From positions 17,596 through 81,595 of the forward strand of contig JAAANZ010000031.1 of the NCBI GenBank assembly GCA_009909065.1: 64,000 nt of DNA, in the 5' to 3' direction. The notes beneath the pieces were generated by a model, which made no database searches, was not told the origin of the DNA, and saw nothing but the letters and a program-made list of their open reading frames with translations. Shown here in pieces: positions 47,707 to 58,256 of the stretch (position 1 is its first letter; each line of letters opens with the position of its first letter). Position numbers and translations under genes: made by a program. The DNA is from Alphaproteobacteria bacterium. Lineage in GTDB: Bacteria > Pseudomonadota > Alphaproteobacteria > Caulobacterales > Hyphomonadaceae.

Positions 47707-50700
47707 ATGTTTCGCAAGCTTGCCCTCCTGGCAGCCCTGTGCGCTGCCCTGCCGGCCCTTCCCGGCCCGTCCGCCCTTCCGGCCCATGCCGAAAGGGCGA
47801 CAGGCCACGTGGAAGCTGCGCCCGGCCAACAGGGCAGCATCATGCATGTCACCCTGATTGTCGAAGGCGAGGCTGTTGAGACCCGTCAGAAAGTGGATGG
47901 AGAGGGACGCACGCTGATCGATGCCCGGCCTGTCATCGAGGCGCTGAGGGGCGAGATTTCGAAGCAGGACAGCCGGCTGGTCATCCGCCGTTACCAGGAC
48001 GGCGCCCGCATGAGCATCGATTTCACCGACGGCAAGGTGCGCGCGGGCAAATCGGTGCTCGGAAAACTGCCGGACTGGACGGCGAAAGAGACGCCGGACA
48101 CCTGGCTGGAAGCCAATGCGATCGCCGTGCTCACGGGCTGCCATATCAAGGAAGGCGAAGACGGCCGGCTCATCCTGACCCTTGATGACAGGCTGCGCCC
48201 GCAATTCGATCTCGACCTGTTCGTCGAAGGCGAGCGCCTCGCCTTCCTGGATGCCGAGCCGCGCACCGTGGGTTCGATCCTGCTCATCCCGCTGCGCCCC
48301 GTGGCCGAGGCGCTTGGCCATGAGGTTCGCGAAGACACGGCCGCCGGCACGGTCTCCGTCACGCGGATACAGGATTCGGCACAATTCACGCTGAACCTCT
48401 CGACCGGCCTGGTCTCCGTGAACGGCGAACCGCGCGGAGTCACGCCGAATATCAGCTATGCCGAGCCGGGCCGGCTCCTTCTGCCCTTTTCGGCGGTCGA
48501 AACCCTCACCGGCACGCATATCGTGCTCAAGCCGGGCTCGGACCGGATCGATGTTCGCCTTGACGACCGCCTGTCCACCGGCGCGCTTCCCGGCGCTCGT
48601 GTCGCCGAGGATGCGGCCGACACGCCGCTGACGCCGGAGCGGCTGGACTTTGCGCTCACCAGCCGCGCCAGCAACACGGCCGCCCTTCATGCACGCCTGC
48701 GCGGTTTCCGGGCTGTCACGCGCTATGAGACCGTCGGGGGTTTCGGCGCGGCCGGGGAACTCCAGCCGCGCTGGCTGTCCATGGATGTCGAATCGCTCTC
48801 GGGCTGGCAGGGCAGTCTCGGCGATGCCACCCCGCGTCTTGGCGAACTGAATGGCGTCGGCATCTCGCGGATCCGCGGGGCCACCTGGCGCAAGCGCACC
48901 GAAAGCGACACGATCATCGCGATCGCCGCCGGCGTGCCGCTGGCCGGCACCACGCCGGTCAGCCAACGTGCCTCCCGCCCGGATTTCGACGGCGCGGCAG
49001 CCGGTGTGCGTCATATCAACCCCGAAAAGCGCCGCGAAGTCGGGCTCGCTTACAGCAGCGGCCCGCATGGCGGCTCCGCCCGCCTGGTCGCCAGTCTCAG
49101 GCAGGAAATCGTGACGGATGCCGACGGCGAGGGCCGCGCCGGACTGGCCGGGCTCTTCGCAAACGCCGATCTCGGCGTGTTCGAAGACGCTGTAGATCTT
49201 CGCGCCCAGGTCGATGCCCATTACCGACTGTCGCGGCGCTCCAGCGTGCGCGCCGCTGTCAGTCATGAAGGCGCGAACTTCCTGAAGGGCGCGGAACCGC
49301 AGATCGACGCCGAGGATGAGACCGACCTTCCCGGCACGCCGGACTTGCCGGGCGCAGCGAACCCGGAGACGGCCGGTGAAAGCTTGGCTCTTGCCGATTC
49401 GCCTGATGAGACCGGACGCACCCGCGCCGACCTGTCGGTGGACTGGCGCGCCCGCAAGGCGTGGGGGCTGTTGCACAACCCGGCCGCGGGCGCGCGGGTT
49501 TCGGCCATGAAAGCCGGCGACACCGTCTCGCGCGGGCTTTCGCTTTCGGGCAGTGCGCGGCTGGGCGCCAATGGCGCCGACCTGTCAGTCAATCTGGGTC
49601 ATGCGGCCACCGAGACCGGCGGTGATGACACCTCGCAAACCACGCTCAGCCTGCGCGGCCTGCGCCATTTCGACTGGGGCCGTGTCGATGCCAGCTACAA
49701 TCTCACGCAAACCGAGGAAAGCCGCCGCCAGCGTTTCGTGACCACGATCACGGGCCGCCCGCTGCGCCGCGCGCTTGGCAAGGAGGCAAGCGTGTCTGTC
49801 GCCCCCTCGGCCAGCGCGGTCTCCGATGCCAACGGACAATTCGCCCGTCTTGGCGGAGTTGCCAGCGTCCATAGCGGGCAGGCCCTTGGCGAGCGCCTGT
49901 CGATCAGCGCCCGGGTCTCGGCGCTGCAATCGGTCAATCCGGACCGCGCGCGCACCGACTTTTTCGGTTCCATGCAGGCGAAATATCGCGTTTACCGCGC
50001 CGTCCGCCTGGAGGCCGCCTATTATGACAATTTTCGTGACAGCCGAAGTCTGTCGGTCGGCCTGCGCGGCAGCCTGGTGTTCAATCCGCCGCGAAAGCAC
50101 AATCTCCCGCTGGAAGGGCGCGGCGTCCTGAAGGGACAGGTCTATTTCGACCGCAACCGTGACGGTGTTCGCCAGGACGACGAACCCGGCATTCCCGGCG
50201 TGCGCGTCGGGGTGCGCAATACACGGCTCGGCCTGCAGGTCGATTCCAATGGTTATTACACGATCCAGAACATGACCACCGGCCTGTTCGCGCTGCGGGT
50301 CGACCGTCGCAGCCTGCCGCTCGGCATGCTGGTGCGCGAGGACGCCGCGCTTCGCGCCACGATCGGCGAAGGCCGGATCACCCGGCTCGATATCCCGGTC
50401 ATTGCCAGCGGGCAGATCCGCGGCAGTGTCTTCATCGACAGGGATGGCGACGGCGCGCCCGGGCCCGGCGACACACGCCTTGAGGGGGCCTGGCTGACCC
50501 TGGCCGCTCTCGATGACGGGCAGGGCGAACCGGCCGAGCAGGCAGCGGCCAGTTTCGGCCAGTATGCCTTTGATGGGCTTTCGCCGGGACGCTACAGGCT
50601 GACAGTGCATCATGGCGGGCGCCAGCGCGATCATGTCATCGAACTGACCGAGGACGAGTTGTTCGCGGTCCGCCACCTGCCGCTTCCCGCGCCTGACAAA

Positions 50701-50757
50701 CCACCCGGCGGCAGTGATCCACCGGCCGACGCCGAACCGGTCGAATTTGTCGCATGA
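47707..50757 (+). CDS. Large secreted/outer-membrane protein: stalk-like copper-amine-oxidase-N-type repeats, beta-rich region, C-terminal SdrD_B/Cna-B-like domains
   Basis: 1016 aa; signal peptide; LIDARPVIEALRG and LLIPLRPVAEALGHEVREDTAAGTVSV; GQVYFDRNRDGVRQDDEPGIPGVRVGV and GSVFIDRDGDGAPGPGDTRLEGAWL. Confidence 0.75.
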   Translation: MFRKLALLAALCAALPALPGPSALPAHAERATGHVEAAPGQQGSIMHVTLIVEGEAVETRQKVDGEGRTLIDARPVIEALRGEISKQDSRLVIRRYQDGARMSIDFTDGKVRAGKSVLGKLPDWTAKETPDTWLEANAIAVLTGCHIKEGEDGRLILTLDDRLRPQFDLDLFVEGERLAFLDAEPRTVGSILLIPLRPVAEALGHEVREDTAAGTVSVTRIQDSAQFTLNLSTGLVSVNGEPRGVTPNISYAEPGRLLLPFSAVETLTGTHIVLKPGSDRIDVRLDDRLSTGALPGARVAEDAADTPLTPERLDFALTSRASNTAALHARLRGFRAVTRYETVGGFGAAGELQPRWLSMDVESLSGWQGSLGDATPRLGELNGVGISRIRGATWRKRTESDTIIAIAAGVPLAGTTPVSQRASRPDFDGAAAGVRHINPEKRREVGLAYSSGPHGGSARLVASLRQEIVTDADGEGRAGLAGLFANADLGVFEDAVDLRAQVDAHYRLSRRSSVRAAVSHEGANFLKGAEPQIDAEDETDLPGTPDLPGAANPETAGESLALADSPDETGRTRADLSVDWRARKAWGLLHNPAAGARVSAMKAGDTVSRGLSLSGSARLGANGADLSVNLGHAATETGGDDTSQTTLSLRGLRHFDWGRVDASYNLTQTEESRRQRFVTTITGRPLRRALGKEASVSVAPSASAVSDANGQFARLGGVASVHSGQALGERLSISARVSALQSVNPDRARTDFFGSMQAKYRVYRAVRLEAAYYDNFRDSRSLSVGLRGSLVFNPPRKHNLPLEGRGVLKGQVYFDRNRDGVRQDDEPGIPGVRVGVRNTRLGLQVDSNGYYTIQNMTTGLFALRVDRRSLPLGMLVREDAALRATIGEGRITRLDIPVIASGQIRGSVFIDRDGDGAPGPGDTRLEGAWLTLAALDDGQGEPAEQAAASFGQYAFDGLSPGRYRLTVHHGGRQRDHVIELTEDELFAVRHLPLPAPDKPPGGSDPPADAEPVEFVA

Positions 50758-50828
50758 GGGCAGAACATTCTAGGAAAGTCCGTTTTTGCCATTGCGCTTA
50801 ACAGAATTCTTTCGCAGATACGAAGGTT

Positions 50829-51956
50829 ATGAAAATCTCTGTCCTCAAGGAGTCACACCCGGGGGAAGCGCGCGTTGCCATGACGCCCGGCACGGTGACC
50901 AAGTACAAGAGCGAAGGTCACGAAGTCCGCCTCGTATCCGGCGCGGGCCTGGCGGCCGGCTTTCGCGACAGCGCCTATGAAGACGAGGGCGCCGTGATCG
51001 CCGATACGCCGCAGGCGGCGTGCGCCGAGGCGGACATGGTCCTTTGCGTGAACCGCCCGGAGCCGGACGTGATCGCGCAATTGCCCGAGGGCGCCGCGCT
51101 GATCGGCCTGCTCGATCCGTTCAATACAGGCGAAGCCCTGGAGGAGTTCAATGCCCGCAAGCTGACCACGCTGGCGCTCGAATGGGCGCCGCGGATCACG
51201 CGCGCCCAGCCCGTCGACGCGCTGTCGTCCCAGTCCAACCTCGCCGGATACCGCGCCGCGCTTGAAGGCGCGCATCTGTATGGCCGCGCCATGCCGATGA
51301 TGATGACGGCCGCCGGAACCGTCTCGCCGGCCAAGGTTTTCGTCATGGGCGCGGGCGTGGCCGGCTTGCAGGCCATCGCCACGGCGCGCCGCCTCGGCGC
51401 TGTCGTCACCGCGACGGATGTTCGCGCCGCCGCGAAGGAGCAGGTCGAATCGCTCGGCGCGAAATTCATCGCCGTCGAGGATGAGGAGTTCTCGGCCGCC
51501 GAGACCGCAGGCGGCTATGCCCGGGAAATGTCGGATGACTACAAGGCCCGCCAGGCCGAGCTGACCGCCTCGCACATTTCCAAACAGGACATCGTGATCA
51601 CCACGGCCCTGATCCCCGGCCGGCCCGCGCCGGTCCTGATCACCCAGGAGATGGTCGAGACGATGCATCCCGGCGCGGTCATCATCGACATGGCCGTGAC
51701 GCAAGGCGGCAATTGCCCGCTCTCGCGGCCCGACGAGATCGTCGAACATGCCGGCGTCAAGGTCGCCGGGTTTTCCAACCTTGCGGCCCGTGTCGCCACC
51801 GACGCCTCGTCACTCTATGCCCGCAACATCCACAATTTCCTGCCACTCGCCACGGGCGAGGACGGGAGCTTCCAGCTCGACACCGAGGACGAGATCGTCA
51901 GTGCGATGCTGCTCACGCATGGCGGCGAAACGGTCAATGAAAGGCTGAAATCATGA
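50829..51956 (+). CDS. pntAA: NAD(P) transhydrogenase subunit alpha part 1
   Basis: [63 protein letters not shown]. Confidence 0.96.
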   Translation: MKISVLKESHPGEARVAMTPGTVTKYKSEGHEVRLVSGAGLAAGFRDSAYEDEGAVIADTPQAACAEADMVLCVNRPEPDVIAQLPEGAALIGLLDPFNTGEALEEFNARKLTTLALEWAPRITRAQPVDALSSQSNLAGYRAALEGAHLYGRAMPMMMTAAGTVSPAKVFVMGAGVAGLQAIATARRLGAVVTATDVRAAAKEQVESLGAKFIAVEDEEFSAAETAGGYAREMSDDYKARQAELTASHISKQDIVITTALIPGRPAPVLITQEMVETMHPGAVIIDMAVTQGGNCPLSRPDEIVEHAGVKVAGFSNLAARVATDASSLYARNIHNFLPLATGEDGSFQLDTEDEIVSAMLLTHGGETVNERLKS

Positions 51957-52333
51957 GAGCCATCATCTGCGCCCTGCTGACCGGCGCATTCGCGCTGCCC
52001 GCCTCGGCCGCCACCAGCGGCGCGGTGGCCAGCACCACTGTCTTCCTGATCGTGGTTTTCGTGCTCGCCGTCTTTGTCGGCTATTATGTCGTCTGGTCGG
52101 TGACGCCGGCGCTGCACACCCCGCTGATGTCCGTGACCAATGCGATCTCGGCGATCGTCGTGGTCGGCGCCGTGATCGCCGCCGCAGCGGTCTCGGCCGA
52201 CGGTGACGCCACGCGCGAAACCTGGACTGCCCGGGGCCTTGGCGCGGCCGCGGTCTTCTTTGCCTCGATCAACATATTCGGCGGCTTCCTCGTCACCCGG
52301 CGCATGCTGGCCATGTACAGGAAGAAATCATGA
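51953..52333 (+). CDS. pntAB: NAD(P) transhydrogenase subunit alpha part 2
   Basis: [52 protein letters not shown]. Confidence 0.95.
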   Translation: MRAIICALLTGAFALPASAATSGAVASTTVFLIVVFVLAVFVGYYVVWSVTPALHTPLMSVTNAISAIVVVGAVIAAAAVSADGDATRETWTARGLGAAAVFFASINIFGGFLVTRRMLAMYRKKS

Positions 52334-53748
52334 CCTCGGATCTCGCAGCCCTCGCCTATGCCGCTTCGGCGGTGCTTTTCATCCTGTCGATACGCGGCCT
52401 GTCACATCCCGAATCGGCGCGCACCGGCAATCTTCTGGGCATGCTCGGCATGACGCTGGCAATCGCCACGACCCTCGCCATCATCGCACCGGACCTGCAG
52501 CCGGTCACGATCGCGCTGATCCTCGTGGCCATGGCCGGCGGCGCCACGATCGGCGCACTGCTCGCTGCACGCGCCCCGATGACGGACATGCCGCAGCTTG
52601 TCGGCGCCTTCAATGCGCTCGGCGGGGGAGCCTCGCTCCTGGTGGCGGCAGCCGCCTATTACTCCCCGGAGAGTTTCGGCCTTGCCGGAGCCGGGGACGC
52701 CATCCGCGTCTCGGCGCGCTCGGCGACGGAACTGAGCATTTCCGCCCTGCTCGGCGCGGTGACCGTATCGGGCTCGGCCATCGCCTTTGCCAAGCTCAAC
52801 GGAAACATGTCGGGCCAGCCCATCCTGCTTCCCGCCCGCCATGTCCTGAACATCGCCCTGTTCCTGGGGATCATTGCCATGATCGTCATCCTGGCGATGA
52901 GCCATGGCAACCTCGAATATGCCTTCTGGCTGGTCGTCATCTTCGCACTGGTGCTCGGCGTGACGCTCATCATCCCGATTGGCGGTGCGGACATGCCGGT
53001 CGTCATCTCCGTGCTGAATTCCTATTCCGGCTGGGCCGCCGCCGCCCTCGGCTTCACGCTTTCCAATCTCGGCCTGATCATTACCGGCTCCCTCGTCGGA
53101 TCCTCCGGCGCGATCCTGTCCTTCATCATGTGCAAGGGCATGAACCGCTCCTTCTCCAATGTGCTGCTCGGCGGTTTCGGGGCCGAGGAGGCGGGCGCGG
53201 CGGCGGCGACAGGCGGCGAGGACCGGCCGGTCACGCGCGGAGCCGCCAGCGATGCGGCCTTCATCATGAAGAACGCCTCCAAGGTGATCATCGTGCCGGG
53301 CTATGGCCTGGCGGTCGCGCAGGCCCAGCACGCCATCAAGGAGATGACCGAATTCCTCAAGGAGGAAGGCGTGGAGGTGAAATTTGCCATTCACCCGGTG
53401 GCCGGTCGGATGCCGGGACACATGAATGTCCTGCTCGCCGAGGCGCAGGTATCCTATGACGATATTTTCGAACTCGAGGACATCAATTCCGACTTCAAGA
53501 CCGCCGATGTGGCCTTCGTGATCGGGGCCAATGACGTCACCAACCCGGCCGCGAAGTCCGATCCGAGCTCCCCGATCTATGGCATGCCGGTCCTGGACGT
53601 GGCGAGCGCCGGCACGGTGCTGTTCGTCAAGCGCTCTCTCGGCTCCGGCTATGCCGGAATCGCCAATGACCTCTTCTTCCATGAGAACACGATGATGCTG
53701 CTCGGCGATGGCAAGAAGATGGTCGAGGATATCGTCAAGGCCTTGTAG
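52330..53748 (+). CDS. pntB: NAD(P) transhydrogenase subunit beta
   Basis: [77 protein letters not shown]. Confidence 0.97.
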   Translation: MTSDLAALAYAASAVLFILSIRGLSHPESARTGNLLGMLGMTLAIATTLAIIAPDLQPVTIALILVAMAGGATIGALLAARAPMTDMPQLVGAFNALGGGASLLVAAAAYYSPESFGLAGAGDAIRVSARSATELSISALLGAVTVSGSAIAFAKLNGNMSGQPILLPARHVLNIALFLGIIAMIVILAMSHGNLEYAFWLVVIFALVLGVTLIIPIGGADMPVVISVLNSYSGWAAAALGFTLSNLGLIITGSLVGSSGAILSFIMCKGMNRSFSNVLLGGFGAEEAGAAAATGGEDRPVTRGAASDAAFIMKNASKVIIVPGYGLAVAQAQHAIKEMTEFLKEEGVEVKFAIHPVAGRMPGHMNVLLAEAQVSYDDIFELEDINSDFKTADVAFVIGANDVTNPAAKSDPSSPIYGMPVLDVASAGTVLFVKRSLGSGYAGIANDLFFHENTMMLLGDGKKMVEDIVKAL

Positions 53749-53782
53749 GGCCCGCATCCTTTCTACCGACCCGTAACACGAA

Positions 53783-53813
53783 CGGCCCGGCACGCGGAAT
53801 ACGTGCCGGGCCG
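53783..53813. terminator. Strong stem-loop (12-bp perfect stem) between convergent pntB and secreted-protein gene
   Basis: cggcccggcacg-cggaata-cgtgccgggccg followed by cctgttt. Confidence 0.75.
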
Positions 53814-53855
53814 CCTGTTTGATCGAAGGGTCGCTCGGGACCCCTGTTATCACAA

Positions 53856-54689
53856 TCAGGGCACGAAGACCGTATAGGTCACGTCGGCCTCGATTTCGCC
53901 TGCGCCCATGGACAGGTCATAGCCCGCCGCGCCGCCGAGCGAATAGGTCACGTCGAAACGCACCGACTGGTCGGCGATGGACCCGGTGCTGGCCGCCGTG
54001 CGCTGGTCGCCCGTGAAGACGTTGGCCGCCGTCGACAGATCGTCGAGCGTCGAGATCGACCCCGAAACACCGCCGCCAGCGCCGCCCGAATGCGGGAACT
54101 GCGCGGCCGAACCGAAGGCCAGGCCGTCATCGCCCGACTGGGTCACGGCCATATCGAAGCCGACATCGGTCAGGGCGAAATTGTCGGATGTCGTCGCGCT
54201 GGCTTCCGCATCGATCGCAAAGGCCGTGTTCGAGGCGACATAGAAGCTCGACTCCATCTCGGCGCCATCGGCCGCGATATCGGTGGTGCCGTCGAGACCG
54301 AAAGCCGTGAAGGCATCGGCCGCGTCAAGCTGGCCGGTGGTGCCGCCATCGGTGAAGGCGCCGCCGCTGGTCGCGTCGGTGACCGACAGCATCGAGCCGT
54401 CGGACAGGGAATCCGGGGTCGGGCTCAGCGAACCGGTGATGACCGTGTGGACATCGTCGGAGATGAGGTCGGCATCGCCCGAGGCGGCCGCCGTCGTGCC
54501 CGTGCCCGTGTCGATGACGAAATCAGAGACAACCGGCGCGGTGTCCGAGGCATCAGCGCCCCAGACGATCACGAGGCCGAGCAGGCCGAGCACCTTGAAA
54601 TGCGGATTGTCGACAATCGATGCCTGCGCCGGCGCGGCGGTCGCCACCGCGAGTGCAGCGCCTGCAAGCAGGGCCTTCTTGAAATTCAT
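53856..54689 (-). CDS. Hypothetical secreted, acidic, S/T/D/G-rich protein (possible surface or pilin-like protein)
   Basis: MNFKKALLAGAALAVATAAPAQASIVDNPHFKVLGLLGLVIVWGADAS...; signal peptide; beta-rich, Thr/Ser/Asp rich. Confidence 0.75.
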   Translation of the reverse strand: MNFKKALLAGAALAVATAAPAQASIVDNPHFKVLGLLGLVIVWGADASDTAPVVSDFVIDTGTGTTAAASGDADLISDDVHTVITGSLSPTPDSLSDGSMLSVTDATSGGAFTDGGTTGQLDAADAFTAFGLDGTTDIAADGAEMESSFYVASNTAFAIDAEASATTSDNFALTDVGFDMAVTQSGDDGLAFGSAAQFPHSGGAGGGVSGSISTLDDLSTAANVFTGDQRTAASTGSIADQSVRFDVTYSLGGAAGYDLSMGAGEIEADVTYTVFVP

Positions 54690-54844
54690 GCTTTGCTCCA
54701 TCTACCCCCAGGCTGCGCCTGGTTTTTTCTTTCAGAACCCTTTGGGGAACTGGTCGCAGACTAGGCAATGGAGTTTGAGATTGGGTGAACCGCGCCCGGA
54801 AACTCAACAAGGTTTCATATGGGCGCGTTAACCATTCCGGAGGT

Positions 54845-55930
54845 TCAGGCCCAGCCCTGAAGGCGCGCTGCGTCTTCGCGAACCCGTTCCGGCCCGCCAA
54901 GAAGCTGGCGGTTCACCCCGATGCGCTTGAACCAGTAATGCAGGCCCATGAGGTCGGTAAAGCCCATGCCGCCATGAACCTCGGTGGCCGTGCGGGCGAC
55001 GAATGTCCCGATTTCGGCAAGGTGCGACTTGGCGAGGCAGGCGAACAGCTCGCTGTCATCCTGGCCCTCATCGCCGGCATGGGCGGCCAGCCAGACCAGT
55101 CCGCGCGCCGGTTCGATCTCGCCCGCCATTTCCGCGCACATATGCTTGACGGCCTGGAAGCTGGCGATGACGCGATTGAACTGCTTGCGCTCGCCGGCAT
55201 AGGTCACCGCCTTGTCGAGCATGGCCTGCGCCGCGCCGAGCGTGTCGGCCGCGACGAGCACACGGCCGACGGCGATCATGGCGGCGCTGGCCCGGCCCGG
55301 CCGGTTTCCCCCGGCCAGTGTCTCACGCGGCGTGTTGTCGAAACTGACTTCGCTGAACACCCGGGTCCGGTCGATCGTGCGCATCGCCTGGACGCCGAGG
55401 CCCGCCGCCCCCGCCTCGACGATATGCAGGCCGCCCTCGTCGTCGGCGGCGAGAATATGGGTTGCCGTATCGGCTTCGATGGCAAAGAGCGACTTGCCCG
55501 TCAGCCCCGACGGCCCGGCCGCGATGCCGGCCCCGGCGCGCGCCCCGGTCCGTTCGGCCGCGGCGATCGCAAACCGCGCCTCGCCCGCTGCGATCCGGCC
55601 GAGCCAGTCGGCTTTCTGGGCATCATCCGCGCCGGCGCGGATCGCTGCGGCCGCCATCGCCGTGCCGAGACAGGGCGCGGGCGAAACCGCGGCGCCAAGC
55701 GCCTCCTGAGCGAGCGCCGCCTCCAGGAGGCCGAGCCCGAGACCGCCATGGGTTTCCGGGACCAGGATCTGGTGAATGCCAAGCTCGTTCAGCCCGCGGG
55801 CAATCGCGTCACGCGTCTGGCGATCGCCATCGGCCACCTTGCGCACCTCGTCGAGCGGGCAAAGGCTTGCCAGCGTGCCGGCGAGCGAATCCTGTAGCAG
55901 GCGCTGGTCTTCCGACAGGGCAAATTCCAT
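54845..55930 (-). CDS. Acyl-CoA dehydrogenase family protein
   Basis: LAQEALGAAVSPAPCLGTAMAAAAI; AAQAMLDKAVTYAGERKQFNRVIASFQAVKHMCAEM; ATEVHGGMGFTDLMGLHYWFKR. Confidence 0.93.
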   Translation of the reverse strand: MEFALSEDQRLLQDSLAGTLASLCPLDEVRKVADGDRQTRDAIARGLNELGIHQILVPETHGGLGLGLLEAALAQEALGAAVSPAPCLGTAMAAAAIRAGADDAQKADWLGRIAAGEARFAIAAAERTGARAGAGIAAGPSGLTGKSLFAIEADTATHILAADDEGGLHIVEAGAAGLGVQAMRTIDRTRVFSEVSFDNTPRETLAGGNRPGRASAAMIAVGRVLVAADTLGAAQAMLDKAVTYAGERKQFNRVIASFQAVKHMCAEMAGEIEPARGLVWLAAHAGDEGQDDSELFACLAKSHLAEIGTFVARTATEVHGGMGFTDLMGLHYWFKRIGVNRQLLGGPERVREDAARLQGWA

Positions 55931-55943
55931 GTCCGCGATCCTC

Positions 55944-57146
55944 TCAGCTATTGGCCGGCCGGGCCGGTTTCGGCTCTCGCGGCATGGCCAGACCCCGCTC
56001 GGCGATGATGTTCTTCTGGATCTGCGCGGTGCCGCCGCCGATTATGAGGCCAAGGTCATACATGTAGCGCGACTGCCAGCTTCCGGCCTCGCGCAGATAC
56101 TGCCCCTCGCCATAAAGCGTTCCCAACTCGCCCATCGCATCGATGGCAAGGCCGGCAAGATCATGGTTGAGATCGCAGCCCATCAGCTTGACGATAAGGC
56201 CGGAAAGGCCCGGACTTTCCCCCTTCAGCCGCGCGGTGGTGTTGCGCAGTCCGTTGGCCTGCATGGCCGTGACGCGTGCCTGCAGCCGGACCAGCCGGTC
56301 GCGCATTACCGGATTGTCGATGATGCGCTCTCCCCCGGCGCTTTCCTCATGCATGATGTCCACGATCGACATCAGCCGCGCATAGGCGGCATTCGGATCG
56401 CCCAGCATGCCGCGTTCATGGGTGAGCGTGGCATTGGCGACCCTCCAGCCCTCCCCGCGCCGGCCCACGATCTGGTCGACCGGAACACGCACATCCGTGA
56501 AGAAGACCTCGTTGAAATTCGCCGTCTCGGTCATGTCGACCAGCGGGCGCACCTCGATGCCCGGCGTGTCCATGGAGAAAAGCAGGTAGGAAATCCCCTC
56601 ATGCTTGGGCGCATCGGGTTCGGTGCGCACCAGGCAGAAGATCATGTCGGCCTGTTTCGCGGTGCTCGTCCAGATCTTCGAGCCATTGATGACGAAATGC
56701 CCCTCCTCGACGACCGCCGAAGTTTTCAGGCTGGCCAGGTCGGAGCCCGCGCCGGGTTCCGAATAGCCCTGGCACCAGATCATCTCGCCGGAAAGCGTCG
56801 GGGGAATGTAAGCCTGTTTCTGCGCCTCGGTCCCCAGCTCAAGAAGTGTGGGCACCAGCATGGATATACCCTGTCCGGAAAGGCCGGTGGAGACGCCGGC
56901 CCGGGCGAACTCTTCGGCGATGATGCGGGATTTCAGGATATCCGGCTCGCCGCCATAACCGCCATATTCACGCGGAATGGTCCGCGCGGCATAGCCGTTC
57001 TCGATCAGGGTCTTCTGCCAGGCCAGGCGGCTGGGATGTTTCAGACCGTGATCCTCGGGCCCCGGCGCCTCATGGCCATACCGGTCGAGGAACGCCCTGA
57101 CTTCCTTGCGAAACTCTTCGTGCTCCTGGCTGAGACTGAGATCCAT
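55944..57146 (-). CDS. Acyl-CoA dehydrogenase family protein
   Basis: CQGYSEPGAGSDLASLKTSAV; FVINGSKIWTSTAKQADMIFCLVRTEP; MYDLGLIIGGGTAQIQKNIIAERGLAMPREP. Confidence 0.94.
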   Translation of the reverse strand: MDLSLSQEHEEFRKEVRAFLDRYGHEAPGPEDHGLKHPSRLAWQKTLIENGYAARTIPREYGGYGGEPDILKSRIIAEEFARAGVSTGLSGQGISMLVPTLLELGTEAQKQAYIPPTLSGEMIWCQGYSEPGAGSDLASLKTSAVVEEGHFVINGSKIWTSTAKQADMIFCLVRTEPDAPKHEGISYLLFSMDTPGIEVRPLVDMTETANFNEVFFTDVRVPVDQIVGRRGEGWRVANATLTHERGMLGDPNAAYARLMSIVDIMHEESAGGERIIDNPVMRDRLVRLQARVTAMQANGLRNTTARLKGESPGLSGLIVKLMGCDLNHDLAGLAIDAMGELGTLYGEGQYLREAGSWQSRYMYDLGLIIGGGTAQIQKNIIAERGLAMPREPKPARPANS

Positions 57147-57250
57147 GTGGCGCTCCCTGACCCTCGCCCGACCCTGTTCTGCGGCCGGTGCTGTGCTTCA
57201 AGCAAACGCGAGCGCCGGCCTGTGATCAAGTCTGACGCTGGGTCAGCCGA

Positions 57251-58099
57251 TCACATCGGCGTATCGCGCAGTTTGGCGAGGTCGGGATAGTCTGCATCGC
57301 GCTTTTCCATGCGCGCCTCGAAGGCTTCCTGCATGTGCGAGGGCGCCAGCATGGAGGCATTCCACACGCCGATATAGTCGAGCGTGTCGGCGGTGGAATG
57401 ATCGCGGCCATAATTGATCATCACCTTGCAGCCCGTGACCGCCAGCGGGTTCTTCGAGGCGATCTCGCGCGCGATGCCCATCACCGCCTCCATCATCTCC
57501 TCATGCGTGTCATAGACGTCATTGACCAGGCCGATCTCCCGGGCCCGGGCGGCGGGCAGCCGTTCGCCGGTATAGGAAAGCTGCTTGACCCAGCCCTCGG
57601 GAATATAGCGCTGCAGGCGCGGATAGGTGCCGACATCGGCCGTCATGGCGATATTGGTTTCCTGGATACAGAAAAAGGTCTCCCGGGTGCACCAGCGGAT
57701 ATCGCCGGCGGAGATCATGTCGATGGCACCGCCGATAACCCCCCCATGACAGGCAAAAAGCACAGGCATGCGCGCTTCTTCCAGCGCATTGAAGGAGGAC
57801 TGGATCTGGCGGATATCATTGCGGAACTTCTCGGCCATGACATGCCTGTCATGACTGTCGCCGGTGACCGAGCCATTGGAGAAATTGGCAAGATCCATTC
57901 CGGCCGAGAAATGCTTGCCGGTCGATGAAATCACGATCACCCGCGCCAGGGCTTCCATGTCGATGGTGCGCACTATCTCGGGCAGTTCATTCCAGAAAGC
58001 CCGCGTCATCGTGTTCATCGCATCGCCGCGTTTCATCACGATGTGCGCGATCTTGTCCTCGATCTCCACATCGAAGCATTCATAAGTCTTTTTCAGCAT
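57251..58099 (-). CDS. Enoyl-CoA hydratase/isomerase family protein
   Basis: VISSTGKHFSAGMDLANF; PVLFACHGGVIGGAIDMISAGDIRWCTRETFFCIQETNIAMTADVGTYPRLQRYI. Confidence 0.93.
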   Translation of the reverse strand: MLKKTYECFDVEIEDKIAHIVMKRGDAMNTMTRAFWNELPEIVRTIDMEALARVIVISSTGKHFSAGMDLANFSNGSVTGDSHDRHVMAEKFRNDIRQIQSSFNALEEARMPVLFACHGGVIGGAIDMISAGDIRWCTRETFFCIQETNIAMTADVGTYPRLQRYIPEGWVKQLSYTGERLPAARAREIGLVNDVYDTHEEMMEAVMGIAREIASKNPLAVTGCKVMINYGRDHSTADTLDYIGVWNASMLAPSHMQEAFEARMEKRDADYPDLAKLRDTPM

Positions 58100-58256
58100 G
58101 CGTTTCCTCCCATGTGTCCGGCCCTGAAACTAGCCGACCGCGGCCCCGCGGGCCAGCATGCCGCAGGGAAAGGCGCCGTCCCGCGGAGATTGGGGCCTAG
58201 GCGCACGCGGCCAAATAAGGTTTGATCCGCGCCAGATCGACTTGGAAGGTTCCCTC

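Noticed and set aside
58222-58255. TGATCC upstream of the DUF4197-like lipoprotein
   Set aside because: No TAA-like -10 at 17-19 nt and no stress-related gene.
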